NCBI GenBank assembly: GCA_937892255.1
Contig: CALAUL010000006.1
Span: forward strand, 7,523 to 71,522
From: an uncultured Bacteroidales bacterium
GTDB lineage: Bacteria > Bacteroidota > Bacteroidia > Bacteroidales > Marinilabiliaceae
Length of the DNA: 64,000 nt
Reading direction: 5' to 3'
The notes under the pieces were generated by a model. It was not told where the DNA came from. It searched no databases and worked only from the letters and a program-made list of their open reading frames with translations. The position numbers and the translations under genes are program-made. This document shows, one piece after another, positions 52,286 through 59,751 of the stretch. How positions within the stretch are numbered: position 1 is the stretch's first letter; every line of letters starts with the position of its first letter.

Positions 52286-52603
52286 ATGAAAGAATTTAAT
52301 GACAACAACTTTAAGCAAGAGGTTATCGACACAGGCAGATTAGCCGTTGTTGACTTTTGGGCACCTTGGTGCGCACCTTGCAGAGCTCTTGCTCCGATAT
52401 TCGAAGCAGTAGCAGCCGACTATGACGGCAGAGTGACAATGGGCAAGTTTAACGTTGACGCCGGAATCTCTATACCGGCCGAATATGGCATACGCAGCAT
52501 ACCGACAATACTATTCTTTAAGAATGGCGAGTTGATTGACAAACAGTTGGGTGCAGTTTCAAGAGAAGCATTGATTGATAAAATAGAGAACTTGATGAAG
52601 TAA
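52286..52603 (+). CDS. trxA: Thioredoxin
   Basis: 105 residues from the ATG at 52286; an upstream in-frame TTG is unlikely. The redox site FWAPWCAPCRALAP has the CxxC pair in an Ala-Pro form instead of the usual Gly-Pro. The cis-Pro is in SIPTILFFKNGE. It reduces disulfides of ribonucleotide reductase and other cytoplasmic targets. It follows prmC by 86 bp and has a promoter-like sequence. Confidence 0.93.
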   Translation: MKEFNDNNFKQEVIDTGRLAVVDFWAPWCAPCRALAPIFEAVAADYDGRVTMGKFNVDAGISIPAEYGIRSIPTILFFKNGELIDKQLGAVSREALIDKIENLMK

Positions 52604-52666
52604 AGTGTGCCATTCGCAGAGGTGTAAAACGTTATGTTGATGAATATTACATATTGGTAGAAATGA

Positions 52667-52698
52667 TTTCAATACAAACGAGATGTCTCCTACCTTTG
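52667..52698 (+). promoter_or_regulatory. Promoter for a probable small RNA
   Basis: TTTC (52667-52670), a 20-bp spacer and TACCTTTG (52691-52698). The -7 element is a perfect match; -33 has one mismatch. No coding region follows within 470 bases. Confidence 0.55.
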
Positions 52699-52703
52699 TA
52701 ATA

Positions 52704-52823
52704 CTGAAGAACGGACAATTTGTTTTTACGTATAGATTAAGTACGAACCAACGGGTTCGGTTTTGAAACTATCACCGAAAGAGGGTGAGCTACTATCATA
52801 CGAGTGGTTCACCCTCTTTTTTT
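52704..52823 (+). ncRNA. Probable small RNA of about 120 nt
   Basis: A consensus promoter and a strong terminator frame about 120 bases that hold no credible reading frame. A first hairpin (GAACC, loop, GGTTC near 52745-52757) is followed by the terminator stem. The start is predicted about 5 bases after the -7 element. I do not recognise the family; a trxA 3' end is the alternative, but the promoter argues for an independent transcript. Confidence 0.5.
52780..52823 (+). terminator. Strong rho-independent terminator
   Basis: AGAGGGTGAGCTACT (52780-52794) pairs with AGTGGTTCACCCTCT (52803-52817) over 15 bp including two or three wobble pairs, with an 8-nt loop and a T tract to 52823. Confidence 0.85.
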
Positions 52824-52968
52824 GCACCTCACTCCTCTATACCACAACACCTCACTCTACTTTACTATAACTCCACACTTCCTTTTACCACACTACAACG
52901 CTTCATAAGCCAAGTAAAGAAGCGTTATCTGTCAGTATAAGCGAGCACATACGTCTCTCTAAATAACA

Positions 52969-53060
52969 CGTATTAGTACAGATACAACATCCGTATTAGT
53001 ACAGATACGATACCCGTATTAATAAGATACGGCTCCCGTATTAGTGCTAATACGGGACAC
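52969..53060. repeat. Imperfect 23-bp tandem repeat, four copies
   Basis: Units starting at 52969, 52992, 53015 and 53037 share CGTATTAgtacAGATACg. The first two copies are nearly identical and the last becomes a palindrome (CGTATTA-gtgc-TAATACG). It lies in the roughly 350-base non-coding stretch before the S74 fragment. Confidence 0.6.
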
Positions 53061-53170
53061 TTTGCTTAGAGAAAAAGAGACACACAGCTACTGATAAACA
53101 ACGTTGTGCTAACCAGAAAAACGATGTAGATAGACCCATAGGAAATTACCATGCCTCCGAGATATGCAGA

Positions 53171-53404
53171 GTGAAGAGTGATATTGAAGATCTATCGCCG
53201 AGGGGTGAGTTGCGTCCGGTGTCATACATCAAAGATGGCAGGCGGGGTATAGGATTCATTGCACAAGAGGTGCGTGAGGTATATCCGAAGTTAGTTAGGG
53301 AGGATGAAGATGGGATGTTGAGTCTTAACTACAACGGGTTGGTAGCTGTCCTCTACGCCGAAGTGCAAGAGCTAAGAAAAGTTTTGAGAGAAATTAAGGG
53401 GTAA
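53171..53404 (+). pseudogene. Orphan fragment of an S74-type intramolecular chaperone domain
   Basis: The frame encodes RVKSDIEDLSPRGELRPVSY, IGFIAQEVREVYPKLV and LSLNYNGLVAVLYAEVQEL, the core of the peptidase S74 domain that ends tailspike and other trimeric fibre proteins and cuts itself off. A full protein would have a long N-terminal fibre part; here the same frame is open upstream for about 30 codons but has no ATG and no fibre sequence. The GTG at 53171 is only a formal start. It is most likely a leftover of a larger fibre or surface gene. Confidence 0.65.
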
Positions 53405-53406
53405 TG

Positions 53407-53448
53407 TTTGTACTTTTCAATTTGGGATTTTGTACTTTTCAATTTGGG
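53407..53448. repeat. Two exact 20-bp direct repeats
   Basis: TTTGTACTTTTCAATTTGGG occurs at 53407-53426 and again at 53429-53448 with a 22-bp period, just before a promoter. An AACGTTT...AAACGTT inverted repeat follows at about 53457-53475. These could be operator sites or a junction. Confidence 0.65.
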
Positions 53449-53460
53449 GTTTATCCAACG

Positions 53461-53493
53461 TTTGTACAAAACGTTACTTTTTATTTATATTTG
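53461..53493 (+). promoter_or_regulatory. Consensus Bacteroidetes promoter before the structured RNA
   Basis: TTTG (53461-53464), a 21-bp spacer and TATATTTG (53486-53493) match both boxes fully. Transcription should begin near 53500. Confidence 0.65.
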
Positions 53494-53496
53494 CAA

Positions 53497-53845
53497 TGTC
53501 CTGTGCTAAGGCTCTACCTTCGGGTAAAGAATAAGAGATAGGACAAGACATATTAAAAGGCGTTTACTACGCTTTGGTTTTGACGGTTAGAAATCGTAGG
53601 AAAATTTCAAAACGCAAGTCAAAAAACAAAGCAACGGTGAATGCCCCTTAGTTGTGATATACACAACACTCATTGTGTCAAGGCCATTGGTGTACCCGTA
53701 CGCCAATGGCAACTTTGGGCATTGTAGGGTTGTCGGTATACATACAGCGTGGGGCTCTCTCGTTGCTCGTTCCGACTTGCAAGGCCATTCCTACGAGCCT
53801 CTAACCGTGGAGCGAGCGACAGTGCAGGGCTTCACGTTTTTTTTT
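53497..53845 (+). ncRNA. Long structured RNA, promoter to terminator (about 345 nt)
   Basis: From the predicted start, four stems can be drawn: TGTCCT/AGGACA (about 53498 and 53540) enclosing a TACC-TTCG-GGTA tetraloop hairpin; GCTTTGGTTTTGAC (53571-53584) with GTCAAAAAACAAAGC (53618-53632); GTTGTG/CACAAC (53651-53667); and GCCATTGGTGTAC/GTACGCCAATGGC (53683-53710). A last long stem ends in a T tract. It does not show RNase P, tmRNA or SRP landmarks. It may be a free RNA or a terminator-controlled leader of the type III restriction genes 70 bases further on. Confidence 0.6.
53748..53845 (+). terminator. Terminator-like long stem with T tract
   Basis: CGTGGGGC (53748-53755) pairs with GCTTCACG (53829-53836), and GTTGCTCG (53762-53769) with CGAGCGAC (53813-53820), with internal loops. 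Nine T follow (53837-53845). Confidence 0.6.
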
Positions 53846-53913
53846 GTGTCTGTAGGTATGGTAGTTGTAATATAGGTTATCGTAGCCCATAACCTCCTTT
53901 TGAATGGATTGCT

Positions 53914-55839
53914 ATGAACAATAATAGTCTCTTTGTGGAATTGGAGAAACTTCTACGCATGGAGAGTGCCTACTGCACAGAAGATGGTGTGCTTTTGAAA
54001 AATGCGATAGTGGAGGCAGCACTTGCGCTTCGTCCTGAGTTAATTGCAAAATTGCTTACACACGATGGATTAAAACGCAATTTCTTTACAGAGGTTGAAG
54101 GTGTTTTGGTATTTGATAAGGTCAGGTTTCAAAAGTTTGTAATGAACAAACGGTTCTTGCCCGATAGCTATACTTCATTCAAAAATAAAGTCGGTTTGAC
54201 CAACGAAGATGGCGATTTCCTTTCAGAGAGTCGAGAGGTTGTTCTTTCGTGGCCATACAAAGATTGTGTACTCGAAGGTGGACAAACAAAAGAGGATGCA
54301 AAACGCAACGAAGTGTTTTGGAATGAGATTCTTGCTCCAAATGAAATCAATCGTTTGACAGAGGCGAAGGTGCTGACCAATTTCAAACGCTACGATAAAG
54401 ACGGCGAACATGAAGTTGATAGTGTATCTATGGATGATAATCTCATCATAAAAGGTAATAACTTGCTGGCATTACATTCGTTGAAAAAGAAGTATGCAGG
54501 TAAGGTTAAGTTGATTTATATTGACCCTCCATATTATTTCACCAAACACAAAGAGAGCGATTCCTTTAACTATAATTCTAATTTTAGACTTAGTACATGG
54601 CTTACTTTTATGCATAACAGACTTTCAGTGGCTAAGGAGTTATTGAAAAATGGTGGAGTAATTCTTTGTCACATAAAAGAAGATGGTGTACATTGGTTAA
54701 AGGTCTTAATGGAAGAAATTTTTAAGGTAGAAAATTTCGTAGAGACATTCATATGGAAGAATACCGATAATCCTGATTCTTTGTCTAAGAAATCAAGATC
54801 TTCGGTAGAATACATTTTGTGCTATGAAGTTAACAAGGATTCATCAGTTCAATATTTAGGTAAACAAACGGAAAATGGAGATGCACCATTATTAAATAGT
54901 GGTAACTCTATTCACCCTTTGACTTTCCCTGCTCAAACTATTAGGTTTAATATCCCTGACGGTATTTATGAATGTGGAATGCCCGATAGAGTGGAAATAT
55001 TAACGCCAATCAAAGTTGAAAATGGACTTAATTCAAATGAAGCAACTCTAAAAGGAGAGTTTAAGTGGTCTCAACAAACTTTAGATGAAGAAATTGAAAA
55101 AGGCACTTACTTTTTGTGTAAAACGAATAAGTTCTCTATTCGTTTCCAAAGAAAGGATGGTGTATATATGGCTCCTGAAAAATATTTTGATGAGCAATAC
55201 TTGTCTAAAGCCATTGGAGTAGGCTCTAATGAAGATGCGAGTACGCACATCAAACAAATGGGACTTGAATTTTCCTTTTCAAAGCCAGAAAGCGTTGTTG
55301 CATTTTTTATAAAATCCATAACAGTTGAGAAGGACATTGTAATTGATTTCTTCTTGGGTAGTGGAACAACTGCTGCTGTTGCCCATAAAATGAATAGAAG
55401 ATATATTGGCATAGATCAAATGGATTATATTGAAGATACTGCTTGTAACCGATTAACAAAGGTAATAGAAGGAGAACAAGGAGGTATTTCAAAATCTGTT
55501 AATTGGCAAGGTGGAGGTTCATTTGTTTATTGTGAACTTGCAAAAGCCAATCAGCAATTTGCTGATGACATTGAGCATGCATCATCTTCTGAGGAACTTG
55601 TTACTATATGGGAACAAATGCAAGAAACTGGATTCCTAAGTTGGAAAGTAAATCCCAAAGAGATTAATGCCAATGCAAAAGATTTTACCACTCTTACCAT
55701 TGAAGACCAAAAGCGTTTTCTCATAGAGTGCTTAGATAAGAACTTGCTATATGTTCCATATTCCGAAATTGACAATGCAGAGTATGGTATCAGTGAAAAC
55801 GATAAGAAGATAAATAACCAATTCTATCAAACGAAGTAG
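53914..55839 (+). CDS. mod: Type III restriction-modification system methyltransferase (Mod)
   Basis: 641 residues. The order of motifs is that of beta-class N6-adenine methyltransferases: the catalytic DPPY in LIYIDPPYYF (residues 204-207) comes first, and the SAM motif DFFLGSGTTAAVAH near 480 comes last. The region between (about 260-440) is the target-recognition part. N-terminal 150 residues are helical and typical of Mod. It methylates one strand of an asymmetric site and guides Res. The Res gene starts 4 bp downstream. No simple-sequence repeat for phase variation was seen inside the gene. Confidence 0.94.
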   Translation: MNNNSLFVELEKLLRMESAYCTEDGVLLKNAIVEAALALRPELIAKLLTHDGLKRNFFTEVEGVLVFDKVRFQKFVMNKRFLPDSYTSFKNKVGLTNEDGDFLSESREVVLSWPYKDCVLEGGQTKEDAKRNEVFWNEILAPNEINRLTEAKVLTNFKRYDKDGEHEVDSVSMDDNLIIKGNNLLALHSLKKKYAGKVKLIYIDPPYYFTKHKESDSFNYNSNFRLSTWLTFMHNRLSVAKELLKNGGVILCHIKEDGVHWLKVLMEEIFKVENFVETFIWKNTDNPDSLSKKSRSSVEYILCYEVNKDSSVQYLGKQTENGDAPLLNSGNSIHPLTFPAQTIRFNIPDGIYECGMPDRVEILTPIKVENGLNSNEATLKGEFKWSQQTLDEEIEKGTYFLCKTNKFSIRFQRKDGVYMAPEKYFDEQYLSKAIGVGSNEDASTHIKQMGLEFSFSKPESVVAFFIKSITVEKDIVIDFFLGSGTTAAVAHKMNRRYIGIDQMDYIEDTACNRLTKVIEGEQGGISKSVNWQGGGSFVYCELAKANQQFADDIEHASSSEELVTIWEQMQETGFLSWKVNPKEINANAKDFTTLTIEDQKRFLIECLDKNLLYVPYSEIDNAEYGISENDKKINNQFYQTK

Positions 55840-55843
55840 CTTT

Positions 55844-58483
55844 ATGAAATATTTACAAGATACGCTTCGTGAAGAATTTGGCAAACGTTCAATTGCAGAT
55901 GTTGAAATGCCAAAATATTTTGCGATCTCGCTTAACCCGATGATGAAACTGCGTCCTTATCAAGAGGAATGCTTTAAGTATTTCATTACTTATTGGGAGA
56001 ATGATTTTGATGCGAAAGAACTTAAACCACATCTCTTGTTTCACATGGCAACAGGTAGTGGTAAAACGCTCATTATGGCAGGTGCTATGCTCTATCTTTA
56101 CGAACAGGGGTATCGCAACTTCCTTTTCTTTGTAGATTCTACAAATATCATAGAAAAGACAAAAGATAATTTTCTGAATACCGCATCGGCGAAATACCTT
56201 TTCGGACAATCAATCAATATTGGCAACAAGCAAGTAGAAATAAGACTTGTAGATAATTTTCAGACAGTCGATGAAAACTGCATCAACCTCTGCTTGACAA
56301 CCATTCAAGGACTACACACTTCGCTTAATACACCGAAAGAGAATGCTGTTACCATAGAAGATTTTGCAGACAAAAGAATTGTACTTATATCAGATGAAGC
56401 ACATCACACGAATACTGCGACTAAGAAAGGCAAGAAACCTGTTGTGACCGATATGGGTTCTTTGTTCAATGATGATGATTTTGAATCAACCGAAGATTGG
56501 GAAACAACTGTGATGAAAATTTTTCATAGTAACGAAGCCAATGTTTTGTTGGAGTTTACAGCAACAGAAGACTTTCAAGATACTAATATTGCCGACAAGT
56601 ATGAGAACAAAGTAATCTTCGACTATCCGTTGAAGAAGTTTCGTGAAGATGGCTACTCTAAAGACATATCGGTTGTTCAAAGTGATTTGTCGCCAATAGA
56701 CAGAGCCATTCAGTGCGTACTATTGAGTCAATACAAGAGAAAACTATTTTCAAGCATACATCAGGACATTAAACCTGTTATGATGCTTAAATCAAAGACT
56801 ATTGCCGATAATAAGAAATTTTATGACGAATTCATAAATACCATTAAACGACTGAATGTTGAAGACATTGAACACATCGCCTCTAATGCAAAAGGCGATA
56901 TGCTTGATGTTTTCTCATATATAGCAGAACAAAACATTGAATTTGAGAATCTGCTTCTTGAAATTAAAGAGGATTTTAAGGAAGAGAACTTGTTGCTTGT
57001 TGACGGTAACAACATCTCACCCGACAAACAATTGAAATTAAATTCATTGGAAGCAAAAGATAATGAGTTTCGTGTTGTATTCGCTGTTGATATGCTCAAC
57101 GAGGGCTGGGATGTACTGAACCTATTCGATATTGTACGCCTTTACGAAACACGCGATTCAGGACACGGCAAGGTGGGAAAGACCACAATGCAGGAGGCCC
57201 AGCTGATTGGTCGTGGAGCCAGGTATATGCCATTTACCGAGCCTACAGGAGGATTAAAAACTGGAGAAAGAAAATTTGACAATGATACGACCAATAGATT
57301 AAGAGCTTTGGAAACCTTGCACTATCATAGTGTAAGTAATCCAAAATATCTAACCGAACTAAAACAAGCAATGGTTCAGACTGGTATTGTAGCCGAAAAA
57401 GTGAAAATAGTAGAACTTAAATTCAAAGACTCTTTCAAGAAAACATCACTTTATAATGACGGATATGTATTTGCGAATGAGTTGGAACCATATATGCTCA
57501 ACGAGAATGTAATATCTATGGGTGACGCAATTCTAAACAAGGTGTATAAAGTTAGTATCAAAAGCGGAGACGTAAGTACAAGTTTGGTGTTTGAATCCGG
57601 AACATCATCAAACACAACCTCTGTACCTTATCGAACATATAAATTTGGAGAGTTGGGTAATCACGTTATTCGTGCAGCAATCAATCGTTTCGAGACTTTT
57701 AAGTTTTCCAATCTTAAAGAGACCTATCCCAACTTAAAGTCCATCAAAGAGTTTATTGAGAGTAATTCCTATTTGGCAGGAGTAAATATTTCTATATATG
57801 CGAAACAAGAGGTATTAGACAACATGACTCAAAAAGAGAAACTCTTTTGTGCAATAGAGGTTCTCCGTCAGATAGAGCCATTGTTATCAAAAGGCGGAGT
57901 CGGATATAAGGGGACAAAATTGTTCAAACCTAAGCAGATAAAGGATGTGTTCCGTGAACGTACACAGAAATTCTCACTTGATGGTTCATCTGATAAGGAA
58001 CTGGGTAAGTCAATGATGGAAACCGAGAATACGTATCTGCGCATGGATTTGTCTAAGACCAATTGGCATGCATACGAAGATTGTTTCGGGACATCGGAGG
58101 AGAAGTATCTTATTCGATACATTGAATCAATTTATCCAAAACTTACAGAAAAGTATCACGATATATATTTGCTACGCAATGAAAAGGATCTGAAAATTTA
58201 TAGTTTCACTTCGGAAGATGCCTATCAACCGGATTATGTACTATTCTTAAAAAAGAAGAATGGTGCTAAGACGGACTATATTCAGATATTCATTGAACCC
58301 AAAGGAGAACATTTGAGAAGTACCGACAAATGGAAAGAGGATGCGATGAAAGAAATTAGAGAAAATGCCGATATTCGTTTCTCTACTCAAAACAGCAACT
58401 TTAATGTGTGGGGGATGCCATTCTTCACAGAAAGCAAACGCGGCAATTTTGATGCCGCAATGAAAAAATCTTTGGAGATTTGA
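55844..58483 (+). CDS. res: Type III restriction-modification system endonuclease (Res)
   Basis: 879 residues. Superfamily 2 helicase motor with Walker A ATGSGKT (69-75) and DEAH (184-187), followed by motif VI-like GRGARYMPF. A C-terminal nuclease domain with QPDYVLFLKKK and FIEPKGEH fits the PD...ExK pattern. Res translocates along DNA with Mod and cuts between two unmethylated head-to-head sites. It ends just before a perfect terminator, so mod-res is a closed unit. Confidence 0.94.
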   Translation: MKYLQDTLREEFGKRSIADVEMPKYFAISLNPMMKLRPYQEECFKYFITYWENDFDAKELKPHLLFHMATGSGKTLIMAGAMLYLYEQGYRNFLFFVDSTNIIEKTKDNFLNTASAKYLFGQSINIGNKQVEIRLVDNFQTVDENCINLCLTTIQGLHTSLNTPKENAVTIEDFADKRIVLISDEAHHTNTATKKGKKPVVTDMGSLFNDDDFESTEDWETTVMKIFHSNEANVLLEFTATEDFQDTNIADKYENKVIFDYPLKKFREDGYSKDISVVQSDLSPIDRAIQCVLLSQYKRKLFSSIHQDIKPVMMLKSKTIADNKKFYDEFINTIKRLNVEDIEHIASNAKGDMLDVFSYIAEQNIEFENLLLEIKEDFKEENLLLVDGNNISPDKQLKLNSLEAKDNEFRVVFAVDMLNEGWDVLNLFDIVRLYETRDSGHGKVGKTTMQEAQLIGRGARYMPFTEPTGGLKTGERKFDNDTTNRLRALETLHYHSVSNPKYLTELKQAMVQTGIVAEKVKIVELKFKDSFKKTSLYNDGYVFANELEPYMLNENVISMGDAILNKVYKVSIKSGDVSTSLVFESGTSSNTTSVPYRTYKFGELGNHVIRAAINRFETFKFSNLKETYPNLKSIKEFIESNSYLAGVNISIYAKQEVLDNMTQKEKLFCAIEVLRQIEPLLSKGGVGYKGTKLFKPKQIKDVFRERTQKFSLDGSSDKELGKSMMETENTYLRMDLSKTNWHAYEDCFGTSEEKYLIRYIESIYPKLTEKYHDIYLLRNEKDLKIYSFTSEDAYQPDYVLFLKKKNGAKTDYIQIFIEPKGEHLRSTDKWKEDAMKEIRENADIRFSTQNSNFNVWGMPFFTESKRGNFDAAMKKSLEI

Positions 58484-58507
58484 GATATCGGTAATAAAAG
58501 GGTTATT

Positions 58508-58552
58508 AACCACCGTAAATTATGCATAACATAATTTGCGGTGGTTTTCTTT
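58508..58552 (+). terminator. Rho-independent terminator after res
   Basis: AACCACCGTAAATTATG and CATAATTTGCGGTGGTT form a 17-bp stem (one wobble) with a 5-nt loop, followed by a T-rich tract. Confidence 0.9.
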
Positions 58553-58610
58553 TGAAAACCTACCAATAAATTAATCTTCGTTGAAAATGAAATAATTGCA
58601 AAATAACAAT

Positions 58611-58618
58611 TACCTTTG
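58611..58618 (+). promoter_or_regulatory. -7 element for the SIR2-HerA genes
   Basis: TACCTTTG matches TAnnTTTG, about 75 bases before the start codon. A clear -33 box is not seen. Confidence 0.45.
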
Positions 58619-58698
58619 CTAATAATTGTTCACTTATATTTTATATTAAGTAAGATGATTCATACATAATAAGTATTTTAATCCAATACATTTAAAAT

Positions 58699-59745
58699 AT
58701 GACAACAGAAGAAAAAGATAGAATTTTCAGTTCTATTCAAGATATAGTAAACAACAATCCTGTTATAGTTGTTGGTTGTGGGGCTTCAATGGGGTTCGGC
58801 ATTCCTGGGATGTTGGATTTGGCTGAAGCAATAAAAAAAGATTTTTCAGAAACGCCACCTATATCAGAGGAATCTCAAAATTGCATAAAAAAACTTATTG
58901 CTAAACTTGACGAAAATGTCGGATTGGAAGATGCTATGCTCAGTTTGAAATGCACTGAAGAGGTTGAAAATAGAATTATTAGTATTGTATGGAATGAGAT
59001 AAAGCCAAAAGACAGTGAAGTCTTTACAAATATAATCCAATCGCATCATCGCTTACCTTTAGCAGATTTGCTTACTCATTTAATATACAATAGAGCAGAT
59101 ACAGAAATAGGGATTGTAACAACTAATTATGATTGTCTCATAGAATATGCAGCATCTCAAACAGAAGCTTATGTGAATTGTGGCTGTTCACAATCTCATG
59201 TTGGAAAATTTATTGGTTTTGACCACAAAAATCAATTTTCAAAATTGAAAGATTATGAGGGGTGTGTAAATATATACAAGATTCATGGTTCTTTAGATTG
59301 GTTTATTGATGACAATGGAAAAATGGATTGTTATCCTAATATCACATCTATACCACCCCAGATGAAACCATGCATAATAACCCCAGGAACAAACAAGTAT
59401 GAACGTGCGTTGGAGGACCCTCATCGATCTTTAATCTCATCTGTTGATGGGCTATTCAAAGAAGCTACTGGTTATATGTGTATAGGTTATGGCTTTAATG
59501 ATAAACATATTCAACCAAACTTGTTAAAAATGGCTATTGATAGGAATAAAAGAATTTTGATAGTCACAAAAGATTTGACAGAGAAAATAAAAAGTGAAGT
59601 TGTTGCCAAGGCTAAAAACTATGTCATAGTATATTCTGATGGTGCACAAGGTACAAAATTCAAAAGTTCATCAGAAACAATTGAAATAGTCGATGAAACA
59701 ACTGAATATTGGAAACTTGAAGAATTTATATCAATTATAAAGTAA
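58699..59745 (+). CDS. SIR2-like NADase of a SIR2-HerA defence system
   Basis: 348 residues. NAD-binding motif VIVVGCGASMGFGIP (GCGAS at 26-30), the catalytic Asn in TTNYD (141-145) and His196 in IYKIHGSLDW; later YMCIGYGFNDKHI resembles the C-terminal NAD loop. In known SIR2-HerA systems, the SIR2 protein forms a large complex with HerA and depletes NAD+ on phage infection, stopping phage growth. Base composition is more AT-rich than the housekeeping genes. HerA starts 6 bp after its stop. Confidence 0.9.
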   Translation: MTTEEKDRIFSSIQDIVNNNPVIVVGCGASMGFGIPGMLDLAEAIKKDFSETPPISEESQNCIKKLIAKLDENVGLEDAMLSLKCTEEVENRIISIVWNEIKPKDSEVFTNIIQSHHRLPLADLLTHLIYNRADTEIGIVTTNYDCLIEYAASQTEAYVNCGCSQSHVGKFIGFDHKNQFSKLKDYEGCVNIYKIHGSLDWFIDDNGKMDCYPNITSIPPQMKPCIITPGTNKYERALEDPHRSLISSVDGLFKEATGYMCIGYGFNDKHIQPNLLKMAIDRNKRILIVTKDLTEKIKSEVVAKAKNYVIVYSDGAQGTKFKSSSETIEIVDETTEYWKLEEFISIIK

Positions 59746-59751
59746 TTAATT

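Noticed and set aside
52969..53060. CRISPR array
   Set aside because: The units are contiguous 23-bp repeats without unique spacers and no cas gene is present.
53497..53845. RNase P RNA, tmRNA, 6S or retron msr-msd
   Set aside because: None of the key landmarks is present (no RNase P core, no tRNA-like CCA end), and no reverse transcriptase gene is nearby.
53654..53875. A 73-codon plus-strand frame over the structured RNA
   Set aside because: It spans strong stems and the T tract, starts without a recognisable ribosome-binding context, and its translation matches no family I know; the RNA reading is better supported.
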